Made by a program: the position numbers and the translations under genes. A stretch of DNA of 64,000 nucleotides, from contig NW_022204507.1 in NCBI RefSeq assembly GCF_008831285.2, positions 6,406,174 through 6,470,173 of the forward strand, written 5' to 3'. Source of the stretch: Nymphaea colorata (Eukaryota; Streptophyta; Magnoliopsida; Nymphaeales; Nymphaeaceae). Below the pieces are notes generated by a model. It searched no databases and had not been told where the DNA came from. It saw only the letters and a list, made by a program, of their open reading frames with translations. Shown piece by piece: positions 23,357-34,258 of this stretch (its first letter is position 1; each line of letters starts with the position of its first letter).

Positions 23357-23830
23357 TTTATTATGTATTTTCAGTTTCTCTTGCAATCTCTCGACCTTGA
23401 TCATCTTTGCCTCTTGCAATCTGTTGTGCAACTGCCTCTCTCCCTCAATCTTTCGATATTTCCCAATCTCTTCCACCATTCTTGAGTCTCGTGGTCGCTG
23501 ATCATTGGACGCTGTAGCGAAAGACCCGGGAGATCGATCGGCATCATCACCTCATTGAGAGCGATGGAAAGCCATCACTCGAATGAGGGTTTCACATAAC
23601 CCGCAGAACAGACAATCAAGGGTTTGGACAACTATCTCTCTCTCTTTATAATGTGTTTTCTGTTTCTCTTGCAATCTCTCGACCTCAATCATCTTTGCGC
23701 AACTCCCTCTCTCGCTCGATCTTTTGATATTTCCCAATTGTTTCCATGATTCTTGAGTCTCATGTTCGCTGATCATTGGACGTTGTAGCGGAAGACCTGA
23801 GAAGATCGGTCGGCATCATCACTCTTAGGG
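23357..23830. repeat. Tandem duplication, two units of about 200 bp, spacing 288 bp
   Basis: Unit 1 (23357-23570) and unit 2 (23643-23830) share TTTCTCTTGCAATCTCTCGA, TTTCCCAAT, ATTCTTGAGTCTC, GCTGATCATTGGACG and GATCG-TCGGCATCATCAC. On the minus strand each unit has an open stretch rich in Glu, Lys, Arg and Leu (GKYRKIEGERQ, then VERLQEKLK in unit 1; VERLQEKQK in unit 2) that would form a coiled coil if translated. I do not recognise the source. Confidence 0.8.
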
Positions 23831-23869
23831 ATTAGATTCCACCTCAGACAGAAACGCCCTACGATACTT

Positions 23870-25081
23870 TTTTTTATAACATTGTGTATAATACATACAT
23901 ATGTGATACTTATATACATGTACATATGGATACATATTATCATGTAAGATGTATATAAGACATATATGCATGTATATGTATAATTTGTACATATGTAATG
24001 CTAATAGATGTTATATATATTATAAGTATTTTTAGATGTACACATTTATATATGTATATATACATATATATGTGTATAATGCTATACAATAAGAATATAT
24101 GTTCACATATATAAATTTGTATATATTATATGTACATACATGTGAGAACATACAATATGCATACACTTATGAATATGTAGTACAATATGTGTATAAAATA
24201 TATGTATGTTATGTGTATATTATATTATTTAATACATTGTACCAATGTACATATAGTATGTTACAGTAAAAATATATTATATGTACAGGTGCATATATAT
24301 AATATATGTATATATGTTATGTATAGTAATATGTTATATGTATATATTATAAATACGTACATATGAGTACATACAATATGTATATAAAATATATGTATGT
24401 TACGTGTATATTACATATGTAATACATTCTACCAATGTACATATAGTATGTTACAATAAAATATATTATATGTATAGGTACATATATATAATATATGTAT
24501 ATATGTTATGTATAGTAATACGTTATATATACATATGTACACACACACATATATATGTACGTATACACATGTACATTATATATACGTATATAATAGGTAT
24601 AATTTCAGCATATAGGTACCTATACATATATATGTACATTTGTATATATACGTTAATACATATGTGTATGTATGTATATAACACATATATGCAAACATAT
24701 GGACGTATACGATCATACTATATATATGTGCATATTAATATTATTTTACACATATATTTATGTATGCACATACATAAATATATGTATACATGTGCATATA
24801 ATATACAAATATGTACTTATAATGTATGTACATATAACATATATGCATATATATATATATATATACACATATCTATGTATTTACGTAATACATACGTATA
24901 CATCTAACATATATTTGTACATACATATGTACATTACGTGTGAATATATAGATATATATAACATACATATATTAATATCTATATATAAATATGTACAATG
25001 TCTACTACCATATATATGTTATGTATGCATTATACATATTATATATATTATATTATACATGTGTATACGCATATTCCACAA

Positions 25082-25118
<37 letters not shown>

Positions 25119-25800
25119 ATATATACATTTGTATGTGTGTACATTAGCATATATGTATATATAGCATATATGTATATATATTATACGTATGTATAAATAT
25201 TTATATACAGACATATAGCATATATGTATGTATATTATATATATGTATAATGTACAAACTTTATAAATATCTATGTGTATGTGCACTATGCAATGATTAT
25301 GTTGTTTGTCAGCCTTGCATCTTAAAGTTCATAGGTCTCAAATCAAATCTCATCCCTTCTAACTTGAGATCAATGATATGTAGATATATATTACATACAT
25401 GTATTAATATCTATACATAAATATGTACAATGTATAATACCATATATATGTTATGTATGCATTGTACGTATTATATATATTATATTATACATGTGTATAC
25501 GCATATTACACAACGCTATATGTACATATATATATATATGTACATAATATATACATTTGTACGTATATACATTAGCATATATGTATATATATTTTACGTA
25601 TGTATAAATATTTATATATAGATATATAGCATATATGTATATATATTATATATATGTATAATGTACAAACTTTATAAATATATATGTGTATGTGCACTAT
25701 GCAAAGATTATGTTGTTTGTAGGGCTTGCGTCTTAAAGTTCATAGATCTCAGATCAAATCTCATCCATTCTAACTTGAGATCAATGCATTTAAAAGATAG
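23870..25800. repeat. TA/TGTA-rich satellite-like tract with nested tandem duplications
   Basis: About 1.8 kb made largely of TA, TATG and TACATA words. Two higher-order repeats can be seen. Units of about 190 bp at 24185-24345 and 24375-24535 share CATATAGTATGTTACA. Units of about 430 bp at 24945-25375 and 25376-25795 share GTGTATACGCATATT and a unique-looking tail (ATTATGTTGTTTGT, TCTTAAAGTTCATAG, TCTAACTTGAGATCAATG). The long Tyr/Ile-rich ORFs in this tract arise from the TA composition and are not genes. Confidence 0.9.
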
Positions 25801-25812
25801 TGGTCATCATAA

Positions 25813-26167
25813 GGGGGTGTTTGACGGCACTTTAAACTGGAATTAGAATGAAAACTCTAGTTCTAGTTTCATTTTTAATTTGAAAGATTTTGAAAATGAT
25901 GTTTTTGACAAAATCACAATTTAAAGTTTAAAATTAATGAAATAAAATCATGATGACATGTGCTCAAACAAAAACGAACAAATTATAAATTTAAGGAATC
26001 ATAATTCCACCCCACAGAATATAATCACGATTCCGAAATTTTGATTCAAGAATGAAACTATAATCTTTAAACATAAAATCTTTATTTGAGGATTCTATTC
26101 CCTTTTCCTTGAAAAAAGAAAATTTTATTTACATAGTTATGCAATTCCGGCCTTGTCAAACAACCCA
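25813..26167. mobile_element. MITE-like element of about 355 bp
   Basis: The segment begins GGGGGTGTTTGACGGC and ends GGCCTTGTCAAACAACCC. These ends are imperfect inverted repeats of about 18 bp of the GGGTGTTTG type, common in short non-autonomous plant DNA transposons. The interior is AT-rich with no coding potential. Flanking bases ATAA occur on both sides, but a clear target duplication is not evident. Confidence 0.55.
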
Positions 26168-26778
26168 TAAACGATTGTTTTCAAATCTGCTATTTGTCAA
26201 AACAGTAGATTTAAGCTAAATCCTTTGTCAAACCTGATAGAATCGAGAGAGATCCAAAAACTGACCGCCATCAAGACACATCTCTCTATTAACATGGCCC
26301 CCCTTGATTGGAAGGGTCATTTCCCGGATCCAATCCTTGTTATGAGATAAACAACTCATAAGTTTGATCTATAGCAAATGCAAACAGAGAAGCTTTCTAT
26401 GGTTTTACAACACTGGACCCACTAAGGAAATGAGTCCACTGGACCACAATAGATGGAAAAGAAAAGCGAACAAATGGGTTGACCATATCCAACTGCACAG
26501 ATCGTATGACGATTTTTGTGTGCTTTTTTTTTGTTATATTTTTTTCTCACATTTCCCGGTCGATTCAACCTCACTCGCCTCATCCATACTGTAATATTGG
26601 ATTGGGGTTCATCATTGTATTCGACCCTTCCATTTTTTTCTTTTTGTTTCTCTCCTTTTGCCATTTCGGGAAGACAAGAAAGAGGAAGAGCGACTGACGT
26701 CCGCTCAGAGAGGAGGAAAATGGGGGAGAAGGAATAGGAGAAAGGAGAGAGAGGGAAACATGATCAAAGAAGGGAGCC
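26168..26778. other. No gene recognised; possible 5' flank of the next fragment
   Basis: Mixed sequence ending in a purine-rich stretch (26680-26760) that would serve as 5' untranslated region for the fragment starting at 26779. No TATA box can be assigned with confidence. Confidence 0.4.
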
Positions 26779-27255
26779 ATGGTTTCCACCAGGCGCAGCT
26801 CTTCATCGGCGAAGCTTTCTATGCCATCGCTGGTGCCAAGAAGCAAGCATCTCAAGGTATTCCGATGAAGCAAACCTTGCCCAAATCTTATTTGTTATTG
26901 TTTACCTATTCTAGGGTTTGTTGTCGACTCCATCATCTCAGTTATGTGTTTTGTGGTTTTCTTAGGGGTTGTTTTCTTCAGAGCTTGATTTCGGGGAATC
27001 AGGCAGAGAACTTGTTTTTCTTTGGGGGTTGATTTGGTGGAATTGGGCGGAGAAATCTCATCCAAAAGAGGTGCCGGTTGCTCCGAGGGCGATGTGCCCA
27101 AATCAAAGGAATTGGCACCATCGTCTTCATGATACCAGCTCCCCTTTGACCCAACAACCGGTTCTGTGGAAGATCCGACACCAGCTGAAACCCTAGCTTC
27201 CAATCCAGATGCCGCAGTCGACAAACCGGTCGCGATGCTACCTCCTTCACCTGGT
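26779..27255 (+). pseudogene. AAA-type ATPase-like gene, first exons
   Basis: An ATG at 26779 opens MVSTRRSSSSAKLS and a basic PRSKHLK end, then a donor (AAGGTATTC) at 26857. This matches the MVETRRSSSS-type first exon of a plant family of large AAA ATPases with an N-terminal FHA-like region. Downstream, a frame through 27060-27255 reads EISSKRGAGCSEGDVPKSKE, then a stop after SSS. It continues FDPTTGSVEDPTPAETLASN and DAAVDKPVAM, the type of Pro/Glu/Ser-rich linker found in exon 2 of that family. No Walker motifs follow within the window. Identification rests on a short N-terminus, so confidence is moderate; the in-frame stop suggests a remnant. Confidence 0.4.
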
Positions 27256-30200
27256 TTGTATCCCGAGTTCTACATTTTCCACTTGGGAGAACGATAATTG
27301 TGAAAACCGGCCTTAATTAATCCTTTTTCTGTTTTGCTTATTGTGGGTAATGGATTCTGCATCGGAGAAATTGAATACAGTGCCATCGACATGGAATAAT
27401 AGTTCGATGAAAAGGATGCCTATATCATAGTATCTGCAGGTATTTTCCCCAATCCACTTCGTGATTGCTGATCGAGTACCTTGTTTTGCTGCTTCTCTTG
27501 ACTTCGGCTTTAGGTCATGTTTTGGGAGGTTTTCAGTGCCACAATTTGGTCAGGTTTCAGTTGTAGGCATTAGGTGGATCAGTTGCATGTAGATCTGATT
27601 TCTTCAACTAACATGGACTGGAGGTCTCTTCAGGGATTTCTGTGTTTATAATGTATGGTCTCTTCAATTCAATTAAGTTGTCATGCTCGTCAAGAATGTT
27701 AGTGTTGTATGTTGTTGCTGTGGATAGGAAATTTTGGAAATCTATGTTTGTTTCAGGCGGAACAGTTGCCTCAGTTGTTAGCTTAATCATTTTTTTCTCT
27801 GACCTGGATTCAAGAGTTCTGAGATTCGCCTCGTCGCTTGGTCATGTTTCACAGGGTAGAAGCTAAACTCTAGAGTTATCATTTGTAGTCAGCGAATGAA
27901 AATCAGTTCTCTAAGTGGTGTAGCTTGGTTTAGGTGTTTCATAGATATCTCAAACAGGAAGCAAGTCAACCTATCATGCAAAGGAAGGTCAGCATAAGGT
28001 CATGGTAAGGAATAGGTAGATGACATAAATAAAGTCAAGTCCATGACACCTCCATGTATGATGACATTGTGTTTGGATGTTTTCTGCTAATGCTTTATTA
28101 GTTTCTGGTCAAGAACATATTTTGCAAAGTCCTCATGTAACCAGGGCACAAGACTGATCAACTTTGCTGGATAGTCGTACATTTAGAGTCTAACAGAGTC
28201 CAATCCCATAGTTGTCATTATTATGCACTTGATGATTTTACAAAATCCACCACATAGGATTGGTTTATCCTGGGCCTCCTTTGGGGAAGATAAGAGCTTA
28301 ACCTAAACCATTTGTAAAACTTTCAATCAGTTGAGGACTCAAACATTTATGGAAAATCGTCACTATTAAACCAACCTTTCATATAGAAGTCCCTAGGGGA
28401 GTTGGTGAAGTTCATTTTTCTACCCAACCAACCTATGCTATTTTGCATTCACCCTCTTCTTTAAAGTACAATTCCTTCCTCTTGGTGATATACCATTTGA
28501 TGTTAAGAATTTTTGTAAAAGTGATAATTTTCAGTTTTGCTTAAAAACATTTTAAAAGTGTTTTCTCACACAATGATGTGGCTTTTCTTTATTCTTAGTA
28601 CCTCCTTGAGCAGAAGGATAAAATTTCAAATTTTTGTTGCCAAACAATGGAGGAGGAAAATTAAAAAGATCCTGAATATGAGCAGTAAGGAAAGGTCCTG
28701 TGAAGTTGAGAAAGTCGAGACTAGGAAATACTATTGACTTTGGTAATCAAGCATTTGTAAGGATTTAGCAGGAAGATATCTTGAGAGAGATGCCAAAATG
28801 CTTTGTAAGATCTTGGTAGGTAGCAAAATGAGAGTTGAGAGATTGGCTTGAGGCTTGTGTGGTCATTCCTCTGGGTTAGTAATCAAGAGTGCCGGGTAGG
28901 CATATAGGTGATTTATGTCTATACCACAAAGATAACGACTTATAAACCTTTGGCTCATCGAAAACCCGCAAGGTGAAGCGGGTTGGATATGTGACAAAGC
29001 TACACATAACCACCAAAGAGGTGGAGCTTCGTAGTATCCTTTGGGGTGGTGAGGTATTCCCTCAAAGGTGAAGGTCGGCCTAAAAAAAAAATCAAGAAAA
29101 AAAAAATTAATGGCAAAAGCTGAATGCAAGAGAAAGAAAAAAAAAGAGGAAAAAAAGCAAAAGGTGTTTGCCAAGAGATGAAAGGCATGATGGCTGAACT
29201 CACAGGAATTGAATGTGAAAATCTTGGTAGATGTGCGGTCCTAGGGTCAATATCATCTCCTATTTTTTATTACCTAAGATGCTGATGATGATTTGTTTAT
29301 GATCATATTTTGAAAATTGAAAGGCATCCCTTCTAGAGATTTGATGACATTGATGCGAAATGAATCTTAATGCTTGTATGGTAGGTGCTATGTGTAAATG
29401 AAGGTCATATTATTTGAAAAACACGAGCACTCATGCTTATTAGTTAAATTGATCATTTTTTAACTATTTCAAACTAAAACTTGACATCTCTAGTCATAGG
29501 AGGAACTAACCATTCTCCTTTGGTCTTGAAATATGTTTGTCATTTCATTCCCAATCCCCTTTGGCTTTGAAAGATGTTGGCCATTCCATTACCAAACCAT
29601 TAGTCCATTCATGGAATAGATGAAACTCCTCGAACCTAGTCAACTCATGTTGAGTGTGACAAATTTCATTTCTTTGTCTCAAGAGATGCATATCATTTGG
29701 GATAAGTGATTAAGCCTGGCCCATTAGTCCATCTTAACCGAATGTCTTCAACATAACCCAGACTTAGGGTTGAGTCTCTCATGGAACACCTCTTATCTCT
29801 TTTCAAAAGGACCAATCAATTTTGTAGTCCATTTTGAACTGTGACATTTTCGAAAGGTTCTATTCATCGAAGTTGCATGGGTTTTGGGTTAAATGTCCAC
29901 AGGTCCTTCATGGTTTTAGACGAGCATAATGCTCTGTTTCTCTTGTATCACGTTAGTGTCAGATTAGTTGAATAGATCCTTTAGTTAGCTATTGCACATG
30001 TCCAGCGGTTAAGGTCATTGGTTTGATTTGTATTCAGTAGGATCCTACTTTGATTTAGTTTGATTATTTAGTTTTGTTGAGTTGGGCAATTGTTTTCTGC
30101 TTTAATGGTTTCCTGCATAGTGTCTTGTTTAGTTTTACTTTCATTGTGATATGAGTTGTTTAGGTGCTTTATTGTCTTAGGTTCTTGGTTTTCCTTTTTC

Positions 30201-30915
30201 AATGCCTTGACTTGTGTTGCAGATCGACTATCCTTCGGCGCAACACGGGCCAAATAGGCTTGAAAAAGTCATCCCGTGACAACTTGATTCTTTTGATAAA
30301 TATAATCTGGTCAAATTCATGGGTGTGTGTCACATTCTGATAGAGTCTTTGAATTGCATTTCATACGTTGTTATGATACAATCATGTGTTTGCTAACATG
30401 GAAGCCTACATTCTAAAAATATGTGAATCTATTTTGTTCATATTGTTCATATCCAACTCACTTATGATACAATCATGTGTTAGTCTACATTTTAAAAATA
30501 TGCCAACGTCTGTCTCTAGAGTGGTAGAAAAGTTCTGTTTTCTCAGTTATTTCAGCAAGGAGAAGAAACTGAACTACTGTTTGGTTTGAAGAATGGAGGT
30601 AATTCGGCTTGAATTACTCTTTGCCTACTGTCGTACTCTTTTGACTTTGGTTTTATTCCTCTTTCAATTTCCTGTTTCTTTCTTTTCTTTTCATAATGGT
30701 TATTGTTATTTTGCACAGCTTATAGGTGAGGCAACTTTGGAGGTTCATGCCATAAGTGCCACTATCCATTTCTCCATTGATAATAAATTATTAGTGCAGA
30801 ATCTAGCATTCAAGCAAAAAAAAAAGTGTTCTACGATGATATAATATTGAAGTTGTTGAATCTGGTGGATTTCTTAGTGTCCAATTTCTGGTCACTAGTA
30901 TTTATTCTTGTTTTA
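27256..30915. other. 3.7 kb without a recognised gene
   Basis: AT-rich sequence with intron-like composition in places and several poly-A or poly-T runs (notably 29080-29160). An open stretch at 30719-30835 follows a good acceptor (TTGCACAG) and encodes LIGEATLEVHAISATIHF, but I cannot assign it. It might be another exon of the adjoining TIC110 fragment or a chance ORF. Confidence 0.4.
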
Positions 30916-31340
30916 GGTGGTAAACATGATGGATGGAAAAGTGGATGACTTGAAGGTTCTTTTGATCATATTTAATGCAAGCTTTCTATAATGGGCATAT
31001 TGAAGAAAAAAAACGTGAGTTTACATTCTGCAGTTTCTGGATTCATAGATGTCCAAAACATTTGTAGGTTATGCAAATAGATGATGTCTTTAGTTGCAGC
31101 TTCCTTGCTTGTGCTTATAATTTTCTAACCTTTTTCTTTGTTCTTTTTCTACATGAAGCTTACTGCTTTGGATATTTGAAGGATATATTTGGTTTAAACA
31201 AATCTAAAGCCAAAAGGATTATGCTTGAAGTTTTCTCTGTATTCTACCTTAGACAGCTTTCAAAAGCATTTTCTCAAGGAGAATTGGAGAAAGCAATTAG
31301 CAAAGGAACTTTCCTTCGCAGTGAACTGCATTTTGATCCA
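30916..31340 (+). pseudogene. TIC110: TIC110 (chloroplast inner-envelope translocon) remnant, two exons
   Basis: TIC110 is the large stromal-facing component of the protein import machinery in the chloroplast inner envelope. The first piece (30916-31018) reads GGKHDG, then VDDLKVLL and, after frame changes, QAFYNGHIEEKKR, matching the family's DDLKLLYKAYV-SLSNG-ME region. After an intron the second piece (31173-31340) reads YLKDIFGLNKSKAKRIMLEV, FSVFYLRQLSKAFSQGELEK and ISKGTFLRSELHFDP. This matches the repeated FGLG-REA---LDVTSK-YRKRL and EELHFDP blocks. The N-terminal membrane segments and the rest of the protein are missing, and exon 1 has stops and frame changes. SBP1 follows 740 bases downstream on the same strand. 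Confidence 0.75.
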
Positions 31341-32082
31341 TTTCTTTCATCCGAAGATTCCTCCATGTATTTTTGGAAGGGCATCTTTTGTAATTTTAGA
31401 ATTGCTGGTAAGCCCAACCCCCATGTTTATATGGGGGGATTCGGAGAAGATGCTGTACACGCATAACATGCATACAGCGAGACGTAAGTATTCTCTTTCC
31501 ATGTTCAAAATGTATCATGGCTTGGAACCTCAGCGATATTCCATTCTTGCCTTTTCATAATGTTTTTATCTCAATATTGGTCATTGAAATTGTCCTCAAA
31601 GCTTACAAATTTTCTGAATGAAATCTTTTATGGTCTGCAGCAATTATTTTGGTGACATGTTATTTCAATCATGAACTCACTAACACAGTCCTCTGTCATA
31701 TATGTTCAACAGTTTCCATTTTTCATTGTTTAGAGAAAACAAGCAGGGGACTTGCATTGTGCCAGTATCACTAGTTCTTTCCACACCAAATCTGATCTCT
31801 TTCTATAAATTTAAGTGTGACTGGTTGAGCTTTCACATCAGTGAACTTGTTATGGCAAGTTTTTTTCTTGTACAAGATTACTTAACACTGCCTCACATGA
31901 GCATGGTCACTGTCCTCACTTTATTTTGCTGTGATAAGATACATCTCTTAAGATCACATGGACTTCTTGGAATGAATTTTAGCTTTTATCCCATGCATCT
32001 GATGTGAGTGCTCTGATCAGCACATCTTCATTTGTGTTGAAATCTGGTACTTTTGATCTCCGATATGTATGTTCTGGTTCAG
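31341..32082. other. Spacer between TIC110 and SBP1 remnants
   Basis: No gene recognised. A short inverted repeat with CCCCCAT and ATGGGGGG arms lies at about 31418-31438, immediately after the TIC110 exon. Confidence 0.4.
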
Positions 32083-33140
32083 ATGGGAGAAACTTGGTAA
32101 GTCCTCTATTTGGATATGACTTCTGGTATGAGCCCTGACACAAGACCATGATTAGTTCATCATGGGGAGCACCAAAACCTTTTACAAAAGGATTCAGTCT
32201 CCAACACGTAGAAGATGGTCGTTATGAAGACATCTACATGTATACAGCCGGCCCGATGGTGAACTCAAACAGACTGGACCTTGGTAACTCAGATCTCCTA
32301 CCTTTGGAGGTCAGTGTGACAGTGTCAAATATCATCGCCCTGAAAAGTGCATGCTATGCTTGATATGATCATCTATTGTAGTGGCTATTACTTATGACTA
32401 TTTTGATACTGTCCTGCAGATTCCATACAGGTTACGTTGGGTCTGCATTAAGCAGCAACATGATTAGGTTTTTCCAGACTCCAAGTGGATCGTGGAGCCA
32501 TGAGGTACCTTTTGCTGATGTTCACATTACTGTAAGTTTGCATGTGAGAGAGTACTAGAGAGAGAGGGGGTCCTGAATTGCTCATTTGTTTCTTCTATGT
32601 TGCAATATCTGTGACACCTTTCGGAATTGGATTATGCCCGACATGCCTGGACTTACAACTGATTTCGTTATCTCACTGGATGATCGCTTCCTTTACTTCT
32701 CAAACTGGCTGCATGGTGATGTCAGGCAATACAACATTGAGGACCCTTGAAAGCCTGTTTTGACTGGACATCTATGGGTTGGTGGACTCATTCAGAAGGG
32801 AAGCCAGATAGTTGCAGCATCTAAAGATGGGATGGAGTCTCAGTTTGATGTTTCTGAAGTAAAAATGTGTGTTTAAGTCATTGTTGTTCTTACCTTTTCT
32901 TGCTTTCTTCAGGGAAACAGACTCAGAGGTGGGCCACAAATGATCCGGTTGAGCTTGGACGGTAAGAGATTGTAGGTGACTAACTCACTCTTTAGCACAT
33001 GGGATCGGCAATTCTATCTGGAGATCTTGGAGGAGGGCTCACATATGCTGCAGATTGACATGGACACAGAGAAGGGTGGATTGAAGCTGAATCCAAACTT
33101 CTTTGTAGATTTTGGGCTTGAACCTGATGGTCCTATTTAG
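32083..33140 (+). pseudogene. SBP1: Selenium-binding protein 1 (methanethiol-oxidase family), C-terminal half
   Basis: SBP1 proteins are conserved cytosolic beta-propeller proteins that bind selenium or metal and are linked to methanethiol oxidation and stress responses. Four exons align in order. The first (32083-32306) carries LFGYDFWYEP then a stop, then HKTMISSSWGAPKPFTKGFS, LQHVEDGRYED and DLLPLEV. The second (about 32421-32502) reads TGYVGSALSSNMIRFFQTP and WSHEV. The third (about 32610-32863) has [35 protein letters not shown], a stop, KPVLTGHLWVGGLIQKGS and FDVSEVK. The fourth (32913-33140) has LRGGPQMIRLSLDGKRL, a stop, then [17 protein letters not shown] and FFVDFG. Three nonsense codons (32132, 32750, 32974) and a frameshift near 32097 show decay. 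Introns remain, so this is not an mRNA copy. The N-terminal half is absent. Confidence 0.92.
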
Positions 33141-34258
33141 GGTTGACTTCGTGGTCATTTGAGAATAAATGTGATGAGAACGGAAGATGCATATTCAAAC
33201 AAGAGTGCCCATTATGTTGAAGTGCCACATGGGAATTGCTCAAGAAGCACAACGCCTTGGATCGTTGGATTAATTTGGAGAGTTCAAAGAGGTGGCATAT
33301 CAACATCGTAGATATGTTTTTAAATACAAAAGTAGATGTCTTCATCGCATCTTCTCCCTCCATCGCATGTTCTCCCACCTTCACGGATGAAAAATGTATC
33401 CCATCAAAGAAATGACTGTGAAAGTTTTTCCCCAATTCTTATTTTTTTGTCCCACACCATCCTAGAAAGAGAACAAAAAGCTGGATTGGGTTGTGGGCCA
33501 CTTGAGTATAGAGTCAAGAACAGAATGCGGCGAAACTAGCCCATCCATATCAAGGTATAGTGGACAAGGCTCAAGCTGTCCAACCCCACCAAACCACAGA
33601 TTGAATCCTCTATGGTTACTGCAGGTTCTAACTAGAGGAAAGATCAATGTTTCGGGACCAGGCTAAGACTCACTTATAAAATGGCAGTGGCCCGGAGGGC
33701 AGTGGAGAACGGGCAGCCAGGAGGGTAGTGGAGAATGGGCAAACGACCAAGGGTGAGAGAGAGAGAGAAGAGGATTTTGGGGAGAAAAGGGATGAGGAAG
33801 ATTTATGAGCGAAAAAGAAGCAACACAAAATAGTGCTGGGTGGGTGAGCCTCTGTTTGTGTGTGAAATGTGTAAGAGGGTGTTACGTGCCTGCATGACGT
33901 TTGCTGCAGATGAGATGCCAAGGTATAACGGGAATCAATGACAGCGATGAGGGAGATGACGGCACTGAGAGAGCAAAGGCCAGCCAAAGCACTGGTAGCC
34001 ATGGCAGTGGCGGTGGCAGACGCAGGAGAAGGAGGAAGAGACATACATGAGTTAGACTCTTGAAGAGACATACAAGAGTTAGACCCTTGAAGCCATATGC
34101 TTCTCCCCTCTTTTCTCGCTCTGCTGGAAGATTGATCAAGAAGTTTGATGTTTTCCTTTTTCTAGTCTTGGCGTTGCTACGCGTTTTAGTTCGCCCTACA
34201 AATACTCTTCGCGGGCTTAGAGTTTGTTCTGGTTAATTGTTGTTTCAGGTTGGAGGAG
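33141..34258. other. Spacer and possible 5' region of the VAL remnant
   Basis: No gene recognised. The sequence just before 34259 has a TTGTTTCAG acceptor at 34248, so the ATG-containing exon is probably the second exon after a non-coding leader. Confidence 0.4.

Noticed and set aside
24404-25621. Long ORFs of 60-174 residues rich in Tyr and Ile
   Set aside because: They arise from TA/TGTA repeats that lack stop codons in one frame; no codon bias, motif or family supports them.
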